Positions 34,816-44,729 of a stretch of DNA of 64,000 nucleotides are shown here, one piece after another. The first letter of the stretch is position 1. Each line of letters opens with the position of its first letter. The notes beneath the pieces were generated by a model. It was not told the origin of the DNA. It did not search any database and saw only the letters and a list, made by a program, of their open reading frames with translations. Made by a program: the position numbers and the translations under genes. Source of the DNA: Actinomadura xylanilytica (GTDB lineage: Bacteria > Actinomycetota > Actinomycetes > Streptosporangiales > Streptosporangiaceae); the NCBI RefSeq assembly GCF_030283145.1, contig NZ_JASNWE010000001.1, positions 1,797,751-1,861,750 on the forward strand, in the 5' to 3' direction.

Positions 34816-36174
34816 TCAGGACACCTCCCGGACCGGGGTGAACTCGTCCATCGCGTTCTCGCGTCCGGCGCCGTCGTCCGCGGCGACCTGGACGCCCGCG
34901 GGGATCGCCTGGCCCGCCGCGATCACCCGGGACGCGACCTTGGCGGGCAGCGCCGCCGACAGCCAGCGGCCCCGCACCACCCGGTCGGCGCCGAGGGGAT
35001 CGGCCTCGAACCGGACCAGCGGCTTCAGCCGGAACCGCTCGCGGCGGGTGGACACGACCACGGCGATCTCCACGACGCGGCGCGACCCGTCCTCGCCGCG
35101 GCCGAGCTGCACCACCGCGTCGACGGCGTTGTTGATCTGGTCGCGGATCGCCTCGAACGCGATGTTGACCTCGCTCATGCTGGCGAGCGTCTCCAGCCGG
35201 TACACCGCGTCGTCGGGGCTGTTGGCGTGCACGGTCACCATCGACCCCTCGTGGCCGGTGTTCATCGCCTGGAGCATGTCGAGGGTCTCGGCGCCGCGGA
35301 CCTCGCCGACCACGATCCGGTCCGGGCGCATCCGCAGCGCGTTGCGGACCAGATCGCGGATGGTCACCGCGCCGGCGCCCTCGATGTTGGACGGCCGGGA
35401 CTCCAGCGAGATCACGTGCTCCTGCATGAGCTGGAGCTCCGCGGAGTCCTCGATCGTGACGATGCGCTCCCGGGACGGGATGAACTGCGACAGCGCGTTC
35501 AGCAGGGTCGTCTTCCCGGTGCCGGTACCACCGGTGATCACCAGGTTGAAGCGGGCCCGGACGAACGCGCCGAGCAGCTCGGCGGTGGGCCCGTCCAGCG
35601 CGCCCATCCCGACCAGGTCCTCCAGCCGGTAGGCGCGCGGGAAGCGGCGGATCGTCAGCACCGGGCCGACCAGCGACAGCGGCGGGATGATGACGTTCAC
35701 CCGCTCGCCGGTGGGCAGCCGGGCGTCGACCATCGGGGTCGACTCGTCCACCCGCCGGTTCACCCGCGACACGATCCGGTCGATGGTCTGGTAGAGCTGA
35801 TCCTCGGTCGCGAACGTGACCCCGACCCGCTGGAGCCGCCCGTCGCGCTCGACGTAGACGCTGCCGGGACCGTTCACCATGATCTCGGTGACGGACGGAT
35901 CGGCGAGCAGCGGCTCGAGCACGCCGAGCCCGAGCGCCTCGTCGACCACCCGGCGGATCAGGTCGATCCGCTCCCGGGTCGACAGCACGGGGCCCTCGCG
36001 GCCGATGATGTGCCCGATGACCTTCTCCAGCCGGGCCCGCCGCTGCGGCAGGTCCAGCACAGCCAGGTCGTCCAGGTTGATCTCGGCCAGCAGCCGCTGC
36101 CGCCAGTACGACACGCCCCGGTCGGCGCCCGGCGCGGGGACGGGCTCGCCGGCCCGCCTGTCCTTCAGTCCCAT
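34816..36174 (-). CDS. tadA: Tad pilus secretion ATPase (TadA/CpaF)
   Basis: A 452-residue cytoplasmic hexameric ATPase. An N-terminal domain (about 30-200) precedes the RecA-like core. The core has Walker A GGTGTGKTT (215-223), Asp box IEDSAEL, Walker B RIVVGEVRG (287-295) and the His box TGHEGSMVTVHANS (306-319). It powers pilin extrusion, and in many Tad systems also retraction. No separate retraction ATPase is encoded here. It follows the TadE gene by only 3 nt. Confidence 0.96.
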   Translation of the reverse strand: MGLKDRRAGEPVPAPGADRGVSYWRQRLLAEINLDDLAVLDLPQRRARLEKVIGHIIGREGPVLSTRERIDLIRRVVDEALGLGVLEPLLADPSVTEIMVNGPGSVYVERDGRLQRVGVTFATEDQLYQTIDRIVSRVNRRVDESTPMVDARLPTGERVNVIIPPLSLVGPVLTIRRFPRAYRLEDLVGMGALDGPTAELLGAFVRARFNLVITGGTGTGKTTLLNALSQFIPSRERIVTIEDSAELQLMQEHVISLESRPSNIEGAGAVTIRDLVRNALRMRPDRIVVGEVRGAETLDMLQAMNTGHEGSMVTVHANSPDDAVYRLETLASMSEVNIAFEAIRDQINNAVDAVVQLGRGEDGSRRVVEIAVVVSTRRERFRLKPLVRFEADPLGADRVVRGRWLSAALPAKVASRVIAAGQAIPAGVQVAADDGAGRENAMDEFTPVREVS

Positions 36175-36177
36175 CGG

Positions 36178-36546
36178 TCAGCCCACCGGCATCTCGACGC
36201 GGCGCGTGACACCGAAGTCAACGGGGATCCCCTTCCACAGCAGCGGCACCTGGGCCCGGACGGTCACCTGGATCCCGCCGCCCCTGGACCAGCCGGCCTG
36301 CACGGACTCGTCGTTGACCCAGCCCGGCATCGCCTCGCCGGCCGCCGCCCGTCCCGCGTCGGTCGACCCGCGCATGCTCGCCACCCGCGCGCCCGCGCGG
36401 GCGGCGTTCTCGACCCGCTCGACGACCATGAACGCCACGATCGCCTCGAAGCACATGCAGATGACCAGCATGACGAACGGCATCGTCGCCATGAACTCCA
36501 TGGCCGCGGCCCCCGCGTCCCGCCGCAGGTCCGGCCGCGCTTTCAC
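36178..36546 (-). CDS. tadE: TadE-like minor pilin
   Basis: A 122-residue protein. DAGAAAMEFMATMPFVMLVICMC is the typical TadE pseudopilin start, with Glu in the membrane segment. ENAARAGARVASM follows, then a small beta-rich domain. It starts with GTG, preceded by GGAGG about 6 nt upstream. It sits between tadA and the TadZ-TadE fusion gene, so the locus has two TadE-type domains in neighbouring genes. Confidence 0.88.
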   Translation of the reverse strand: MKARPDLRRDAGAAAMEFMATMPFVMLVICMCFEAIVAFMVVERVENAARAGARVASMRGSTDAGRAAAGEAMPGWVNDESVQAGWSRGGGIQVTVRAQVPLLWKGIPVDFGVTRRVEMPVG

Positions 36547-36628
36547 CCGAACCTCCGGCCGCGCGTGCGACCGGGCGCCCAGGCGCCCGGGCGTGCGCCG
36601 AGCCGCGTGCCGGGCCGCGCCGGCCGGT

Positions 36629-38233
36629 TCATGCCGGGACTCCCACCGGCACGTCCCGCTCAGAAATGATTTTGGAGCGGGAGCCGATCGTCCAGGGCAG
36701 GAAGACCCCGGGGAACAGCAGCGGCGCCTTGATCTCGACGCGGACGTAGCCGTAGTCGGGGTTCTTCGGGTTGGTCGTGTAGTGCACCTTGGCGTGCTTC
36801 GCGTCGCCCCACATGCCGGTCATCCGGCCCAGCGAGTCCTTCTCGATCCGCGCCCGGTCGCCGCTGACCGCCGCCGTGCGGGCGCCCTCATTGGCGCCGT
36901 GCGAGGCGTAGGTCGCGCTCATCCCGAGCACGAAGATCTCCCAGACCGCGACCAGGACCATGCCGATCAGCGGCAGCATCCCGGTGAACTCGACGAACCC
37001 CCCGTCCCGCGCGCCGTCGCCGCGGGCGAACAGCCCGCCCTTCGGGAACCGGCCGCCGCCGCCCGCCGGCGCGGTCTCCTTCACCGCCGGGGCCGCGTCC
37101 GCCGCGAGCCGCTGGACGGCGCGCCGGAAACCGCCGTCGGTCACCGCGCCCGGCGCCCCGGTGTTCGCGGCCTCCTCCAGCGCCCGGAACGCCGCCGGGA
37201 CGGTGACGTCCGACAGCGGGATCCCGAGGATCTTGCGGGCCAGGTCCGGCTGGATCTCGTTCTTGCGGCTGTGCCGCACCAGCACCGCGGTCACGTCCTC
37301 GGGGTTGCGGACGTCCAGCCGCTCCCACAGCCCGGCCAGCCGCTTGGCGCCGCGCAGCGCGGGCAGGTCGGGGGTCACGGTCACCAGCACCCGGTCGGCC
37401 AGCTCGACCCCGGTGATGCTCGCGGCGGTCATCAGCGTCCCGCAGTCGACCACCACCAGGTCGTAGCGGGCCCGCAGCGCGCCGAGGACCAGCCGCGCGG
37501 TCTGCCCGGTCACGTCGTCGGCCCGCTCGCCGTCGGCGGGCGCGAGCAGGATGTGCGGCCCGGCCGGGTGGACGTAGAGCGTCTCGGCGAGCATCGAGCC
37601 GCCGATGTCGCCCGCGGCCTCGGCGAGGTCGGCGATGCTGCGCCGGTGCGCCAGGTCCAGGTAGGCCGGGACGTCCCCGGCCTGGAGGTCCAGGTCGACC
37701 AGGCAGACCGACCGGCCGGGGCCGACCGCCGAGAGCGCCAGATGGACCGCGAGCGTCGTCGTCCCCGTCCCGCCCTTGCCGCCGCTCACCGCGAGGATCT
37801 CGCCGCGGCGGGACGACAGCGCCGCACCCGGCGGGCCGTCCGGCGAGGGACGCATGCTGCGGGTCCACTGCGCGGCCGAGGCGATCCGGGACCGCAGCTC
37901 CTCCAGCGACGGCCGCCGCGACAGCACACCCCGCGCGCCGACCTCCATCGCCAGCGCCAGCACGTCGGCGCTCGCGGTCTCCGCGATCATGACCACGGCC
38001 AGGTGCGGGCGGGCGAGGGCCAGCTCGCGGATCAGGTCCCGGGCCGGCAGCGGCCCGAGCCGCTCGTCGATCAGCACCGCGTCCAGCTGCGGCTCGCCCG
38101 CGACCAGGCCGATCAGCGCCGCCGAGGTCGTCTCCACGCCCGCGATCCGGACGTCGGGGAGCTCCTCGACCTGGGTCCGCAGGCCGGTGACGAGCTCGTG
38201 GTCCGCGGCGCCGATGAAGATCTCGAAGCTCAT
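36629..38233 (-). CDS. tadZ: TadZ/CpaE ATPase fused to a TadE-like pseudopilin domain
   Basis: A 534-residue fusion. Residues 1-125 are a receiver-like domain without a clear phospho-site pattern. Residues 140-380 are a MinD/ParA-type ATPase with deviant Walker A GGKGGTGTTT (151-160) and VCLVDLDLQAGD. After a Gly/Pro linker (about 385-410), residues 411-534 read DGGFVEFTGMLPLIGMVLVAVWEIFVLG and HGANEGARTAAVSGD, a second TadE-like membrane domain. The frame is open throughout, so no frameshift is visible. TadZ normally localises the machine at a pole; the fusion would tether it to the membrane or fibre base. The ATG overlaps the cpaB stop (ATGA). Confidence 0.85.
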   Translation of the reverse strand: MSFEIFIGAADHELVTGLRTQVEELPDVRIAGVETTSAALIGLVAGEPQLDAVLIDERLGPLPARDLIRELALARPHLAVVMIAETASADVLALAMEVGARGVLSRRPSLEELRSRIASAAQWTRSMRPSPDGPPGAALSSRRGEILAVSGGKGGTGTTTLAVHLALSAVGPGRSVCLVDLDLQAGDVPAYLDLAHRRSIADLAEAAGDIGGSMLAETLYVHPAGPHILLAPADGERADDVTGQTARLVLGALRARYDLVVVDCGTLMTAASITGVELADRVLVTVTPDLPALRGAKRLAGLWERLDVRNPEDVTAVLVRHSRKNEIQPDLARKILGIPLSDVTVPAAFRALEEAANTGAPGAVTDGGFRRAVQRLAADAAPAVKETAPAGGGGRFPKGGLFARGDGARDGGFVEFTGMLPLIGMVLVAVWEIFVLGMSATYASHGANEGARTAAVSGDRARIEKDSLGRMTGMWGDAKHAKVHYTTNPKNPDYGYVRVEIKAPLLFPGVFLPWTIGSRSKIISERDVPVGVPA

Positions 38234-38925
38234 CGCGCGGCCTTGGGCGTCTTGCAGAGCTGGTTGGTTGGCGGTTTCGCGTCGCTCTGCCCGCCGACCA
38301 GCGCCAGCCGCACCTTCCCGGCGAAGCTCTCGGCGTAGGTCAGGCTGAGCGTCGCGTCCGGATCCAGCGCGAACGTCACCGGGACGACCGTGGCGCCGCC
38401 GCCGCCGGCCTCCTTGCCCTGCTCGGTGCGGAGCTGCCCCACGTCGATGATCTGCACCCGGTTGAGCACCCGGACCGCGCAGGACGCGCTGTTGCCGCCG
38501 CTGAACGTCGCGTAGACGTCCACGATCGCGCCCGGGTACACCTTGCCCGCCACACCGGTCTCCGCGTCGATCGTGATCGCGATCTCGCGCTGGCCGGGCT
38601 TGAGGTCGGGCGCGTCCGACAGCATGCCCTGCTGGAGGTAGGCGCCCTTGGGGAGCACGGACGCGGCGACCTTGCCCTGGATCTCGGCCGGATCGGCGAT
38701 GAACGTGGCGGGCAGGTACTTCTCCGGCACCTGCACCCGCCGCAGCATCCCGTCCTGGATCGGCTGGAACGGCTCGACCTCGGACTGGAGCTGGAGGACG
38801 CCCGTCATCCGTCCCACCTCGGAGCGGACCTGGTTGACGTATCCGAGCACCATCACGAAGACGGCCGCCGCGCCGACGACCGCGACGGTCATCAGCAGCA
38901 CCCCCCGCCGCTGTCGCGGGTTCAT
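38230..38925 (-). CDS. cpaB: CpaB/RcpC-like pilus assembly protein with SAF domain
   Basis: A 231-residue protein. One N-terminal membrane helix (about 9-28) is followed by a SAF-type beta-clip domain (about 50-110; VPEKYLPATFIADPAEIQGKV). RcpC-like strands follow (KPGQREIAITIDAETGVAGKVYPGAIVDVYATF), which in Gram-negatives bind periplasmic partners. There is no secretin in the locus, as expected for a monoderm. GAGGAGTGG lies about 6 nt before the ATG. Both ends overlap neighbours by 4 nt. Confidence 0.88.
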   Translation of the reverse strand: MNPRQRRGVLLMTVAVVGAAAVFVMVLGYVNQVRSEVGRMTGVLQLQSEVEPFQPIQDGMLRRVQVPEKYLPATFIADPAEIQGKVAASVLPKGAYLQQGMLSDAPDLKPGQREIAITIDAETGVAGKVYPGAIVDVYATFSGGNSASCAVRVLNRVQIIDVGQLRTEQGKEAGGGGATVVPVTFALDPDATLSLTYAESFAGKVRLALVGGQSDAKPPTNQLCKTPKAAR

Positions 38926-39995
38926 GACACTCCACTCCTCGCCTCGGACGGCGACTCTGCGTGCGTCCCGGCCCCGCCCACACGAGACCCGGCGATCTGG
39001 GGCCCGACGGCCCGCGGCCGGTCGAGCTTGGACTCGGCGGCGGGCCCCGTCACGAGCGACATCGTGGCGGCCCTCTCGTCCCGCGCCATCTGCACGACCC
39101 CGCCGGAAGCGGGCGCGGGCCGACCCGCGTCCTGCACGATGCCCACCGCCTGCTCCTGGGGGACGCCGCCCGGCCCGGGCGGCGGACACGTTCCGCAGAA
39201 GGGGCATCCGGCGGGCCCGCTCGGCTCACCGCACCACGCGCAGGGTTCGCACCGGGTCGCGGCCACCGCCCGCGGCATCGCCTTGGGATGCCCGCTGAGG
39301 ACGACGAACTCCACGTACTTGCCGCTTCCCCAGAACTTCCTGCCGAGCGGCTGCGCGTCCACGAACGTGACCGTCGCGGCAGCCGCGGCTGGGACGAACC
39401 GCTCGTTGAACCACTCGCCGTCGGCGCCCTCGCGCGCGGCCAGGATGTGCACCGGGTCGGCGGGACGGAAGGCCGCCGGGGGCACGGGCCCGTTCTTGAC
39501 CAGCCGCCGCACCTCCTGGTGGGGCGAGGCCGACACGAGGAACCCTCCCCCCGGAACGTACGACGCCACATGCTGGCCGAGCCCCGTCGGGATGTGCTCC
39601 AGCCCCGCGACGCTCCGGAGCCAGGCCCCCGAATGGATCTCCTGGCCCAGCCGTCCCGCCAGGGCCGCCAGCTTCCCGGGCGCGATGTAGGGGGCGACGA
39701 AGGTGAGCTGGTCGCCGATCAGGGACAGCGCCAAGGGCGGCAGGTTCAGAGAGATCCCGGCGATGCGGTCGGTCGAGAGCGCCAACCGGGCCATCCGCAC
39801 GGCCTTCGCGCCGAGACCGTCCAGCCAGGCCGGACGGAGCACCAGCACGGCCTCGTTCGTCTCGGACAGCCGGCACAGGCGCTCGACGGCGTCGTCCAGG
39901 GGCTCCCGGGCGGCCGGTGGGGCGATCCGCTCCGCCTCCTGCCCGGTGAGGAACCCGGTGCTCGGAATGTCGGCGAGCACGACGACGGCCGTCAC
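38922..39995 (-). CDS. Uncharacterised protein with zinc-ribbon-like cysteine cluster, first gene of the tad operon
   Basis: A 357-residue soluble protein with no signal peptide or helix. Residues about 1-245 form an alpha/beta region I do not recognise (LVLRPAWLDGLG, ISLNLPPLALSLIGDQLTF). A cysteine cluster follows, CEPCAWCG...CPFCGTC (about 249-271), which could bind zinc. The last 85 residues are Pro/Gly-rich. Its stop overlaps the cpaB start (ATGA), so it belongs to the operon and leads it. A regulatory or assembly role in piliation is contextual only. It starts with GTG; the purine-rich GGGGGAGAGG is almost touching it, so the start could be slightly misplaced. Confidence 0.7.
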   Translation of the reverse strand: MTAVVVLADIPSTGFLTGQEAERIAPPAAREPLDDAVERLCRLSETNEAVLVLRPAWLDGLGAKAVRMARLALSTDRIAGISLNLPPLALSLIGDQLTFVAPYIAPGKLAALAGRLGQEIHSGAWLRSVAGLEHIPTGLGQHVASYVPGGGFLVSASPHQEVRRLVKNGPVPPAAFRPADPVHILAAREGADGEWFNERFVPAAAAATVTFVDAQPLGRKFWGSGKYVEFVVLSGHPKAMPRAVAATRCEPCAWCGEPSGPAGCPFCGTCPPPGPGGVPQEQAVGIVQDAGRPAPASGGVVQMARDERAATMSLVTGPAAESKLDRPRAVGPQIAGSRVGGAGTHAESPSEARSGVS

Positions 39996-40065
39996 CCTCT
40001 CCCCCGGGCTCTCGGTCTGCTCCGTGTCCCCATGTGCCCGACTGTGCCAACCCGGGCCAGGTCGT

Positions 40066-40138
40066 CCCTAGGGCCCAAGAACCCAAACCCTTGCGGATTC
40101 GACTGGGCCCCAGGACCTACCGTCGACATAGGCCCAGG
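40066..40138. promoter_or_regulatory. Cluster of GGTCC-type inverted repeats upstream of the tad operon
   Basis: Within the 372-bp divergent gap 39996-40367 the minus strand carries TTTGGGTTCTTGGGCCC (40071-40087), TAGGTCCTGGGGCCC (40105-40119) and GACCTGGGCC (40131-40140). They match the repeats at 25578-25632, 27822-27838 and 30931-30976. The gap also holds GGAACC at 40304-40309, a possible ECF-type -35 for the plus-strand operon. Nothing else is recognisable there. Confidence 0.4.
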
Positions 40139-40367
40139 TCAGCCGTGCCGGTGTTTCCCCCTCCGACCCCCGGTGAGCCCTCTGGGCGGCCCAACCGCGC
40201 CCGGGTCTAGCCCACCGCGACCGCCCGTCCCGCCCATGGGCCAGCGGCAGGGTCCTGCACCAAAGGCCCGAACCACCGTAGAGGCGTTCCCGCGTCCCAC
40301 GGGGGAACCGTTCTAGAGTCGCTTATTGCCCTTCCAGCGGACGGTCCCCAAGCACCAGGAGACGGCG

Positions 40368-40853
40368 ATGACGAACCCACCGGCCCCCGGTCAGCCACAG
40401 CGCCCGCCGGGTCCCGGCGGACCGGGCGGACCCTACGGCCCGCCTCCCCCACCCCACCCGGCCTCCGTCCCAGGCCCCCGCCCCCAAAGCCCCGCTCCTC
40501 CCCCGCAGTACCAGCAACCGCAGCAACCCGAATGGGCCCCGCCGGAGCGCACCGATAAGGGGCTCGTCGGGGCACTGTTCGACGCCAACTTCAACTACAT
40601 GGTGACGCCGAAGCTCATCAAGCTCTGGTACATCCTTTCGATGCTGCTGGTCAGCTTTCAATGCCTGGTCTTCTTCTGCATCGGGCTCTGGATCGCCGCC
40701 CAGGACGACTTCTGGGCCTGGGGCATCCTGATGGTGGTCGCGTCGCCGCTGGTCTGGCTCTTCGAACTGCTGCTGGTCCGGATCCTGATGGAGGCGGTGG
40801 TGGTGCGGTTCAAGGGGGTCGAGTACCTCCGGATCATCAAGGACAAGATCTAG
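40368..40853 (+). CDS. DUF4282-like membrane protein with Pro/Gln-rich N-terminus
   Basis: A 161-residue protein. Residues 1-63 are low-complexity Pro/Gly/Gln. The rest has two membrane helices (about 85-110 and 116-140) in the arrangement FDANFNYMVTPKLIKLWYIL... LLVRILMEAVVVRFKGVEYLRIIKDK, typical of DUF4282 proteins, whose function is unknown. AGGAGA lies 6 nt before the ATG. It is the first gene of a plus-strand set with a kinase, coiled-coil protein, AAA+ ATPase, radical-SAM protein and FHA protein. Confidence 0.8.
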   Translation: MTNPPAPGQPQRPPGPGGPGGPYGPPPPPHPASVPGPRPQSPAPPPQYQQPQQPEWAPPERTDKGLVGALFDANFNYMVTPKLIKLWYILSMLLVSFQCLVFFCIGLWIAAQDDFWAWGILMVVASPLVWLFELLLVRILMEAVVVRFKGVEYLRIIKDKI

Positions 40854-40904
40854 AGGTGGCGTTAGGCTCGCCGGGAGTCACGCGACACAGACGGGGCAGC
40901 GCAG

Positions 40905-43397
<2,493 letters not shown>

Positions 43398-43481
43398 TGG
43401 ACGGCCCGCTGTGACGGGTGATGGAACAGCACGCACCAAGGCACGGCGGCGGGTCCGGCCCGTCCGCCTGGGGAGGAGACC

Positions 43482-44651
43482 ATGAGCACCGGTGTCGAGG
43501 CCGACATCGCGCTGGACGCGGCGGTGGTCCTCACGCTCGGTATGAACCGGGTGCTGGGCGGTACCGCCGGGCTGGCCGGACGGGGCGCGGAAGTCCTCGC
43601 CGCCCTGGCGGCGGAGCGGGCCGAGGCGCGTTCCGCCGCACTGGCAGAGGCCGAGACCTACGAACGGGCGCTGCGCGAGGTGGTCGAGCGCAACGCGCGC
43701 ATCGCCGCCCTGGCGGGCACGAGGGAGAAGGTGCACGCGGAGAACGCGGTCGCGTTGCCCTCTCCGCTGGTCCTCGCAGACCAGGCGCCCGACGAACTGA
43801 CCGACTGGTGCGCCGCGACCGACGCGGCCCTGGACGAGTCCGAGCGGCGGCTGTCGGAGCACCTCGCCGCCCAGGTGTCCGCCCGTGTCTTCACGGCCCC
43901 TGCGGAGGGCCTGCGCGCCGACATCGGCCAAGGGGCGTCCCCGTCGCCCCTCCACGCGGAACACCGCGCCGAGCGCTCTGCCGCCGGCCCCGCCGAGGCC
44001 CGGAAGAAGCTCGAACGGGTGTTGGCGCGGCTCCTTCCCGACGCGCCCGAGGACGAGCGGCGCGCGGTGGCGGACGCCGCGGCGCTGCTCACCGGTGTCG
44101 GCACCGCGGAGGAGGCCGAGACGGCGATCACCGAGGTGCGGCTGCGCATCCAGGAGGCCAACCGGCGCACCGAGGAGCAGCGCGCCGAAGACCGCCGGCG
44201 CGCCCAAGAGCGGGAGGCCGCCGAGCAGGCCGAGGCCGAACGCCGGTACGTGCTCGGCTCCATCACCTCCGCCTTCGAGGAGATGGGGTACGAGGTCGAC
44301 GCCGGGTTCGAGACGCTGACCGCCGACGACGGCGCCGTCGTGCTCACCAAGGGCGCCTGGCCCGACCACAGCGTCAAGATGCGGGTGGACGACGCGAGCC
44401 AGGTGCGGGCGGCGATGGTGCGGGAGCGTCCGGCCGAGAGCGAGGACGACCGGCGCGTCGACGCCGAGCGCGAGCGCGAGTGGTGCGACGCCTTCGAGGC
44501 CGCCCGCGCCCGGCTGGCCGGCGCGGGGATCCGCTCCGGCGTCACGTGGCGGCTCGACCCCGGGGTGCGCGAGCTCCCGGTCTCCCCCGGGGCGCGGCAG
44601 ACTGGGGCCCGATCCGGACGGCGCGAGCACCGACGGGAACGTGAGAAGTGA
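43482..44651 (+). CDS. Coiled-coil protein of unknown function
   Basis: A 389-residue, highly charged, Ala/Glu/Arg-rich protein with long predicted coiled coils (about 35-80 and 215-260). A small alpha/beta C-terminal domain follows (about 262-365; ITSAFEEMGYEVDAGFETLTADDGAVVLTKGAW). Scattered heptad sequences dominate, and I see no enzyme motif. GGAGGAG lies about 5 nt before the ATG. It lies between the kinase and AAA+ genes of the operon, so it could be a scaffold or a substrate of either. Confidence 0.75.
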   Translation: MSTGVEADIALDAAVVLTLGMNRVLGGTAGLAGRGAEVLAALAAERAEARSAALAEAETYERALREVVERNARIAALAGTREKVHAENAVALPSPLVLADQAPDELTDWCAATDAALDESERRLSEHLAAQVSARVFTAPAEGLRADIGQGASPSPLHAEHRAERSAAGPAEARKKLERVLARLLPDAPEDERRAVADAAALLTGVGTAEEAETAITEVRLRIQEANRRTEEQRAEDRRRAQEREAAEQAEAERRYVLGSITSAFEEMGYEVDAGFETLTADDGAVVLTKGAWPDHSVKMRVDDASQVRAAMVRERPAESEDDRRVDAEREREWCDAFEAARARLAGAGIRSGVTWRLDPGVRELPVSPGARQTGARSGRREHRREREK

Positions 44652-44729
44652 ACGCGCGGGCCGCAGAGCGGGGGCCGGTGCGGGACCAGAGCGGAGTTGA
44701 GCACGTGAGCCGCGAGCGGAGCAAGCCCG

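Noticed and set aside
36980..37060. Possible frameshift joining tadZ and a second tadE gene
   Set aside because: The frame is continuous from 38233 to 36629 with normal codon use and a sensible Gly/Pro linker, so a true fusion is simpler. It is kept as a point to verify.
19775..39995. Type II secretion or type IVa pilus system
   Set aside because: The ATPase, paired F-domain proteins, TadE-like proteins, Flp pilin and CpaB-like protein fit Tad/Flp. No PilQ/GspD secretin or PilT is present.
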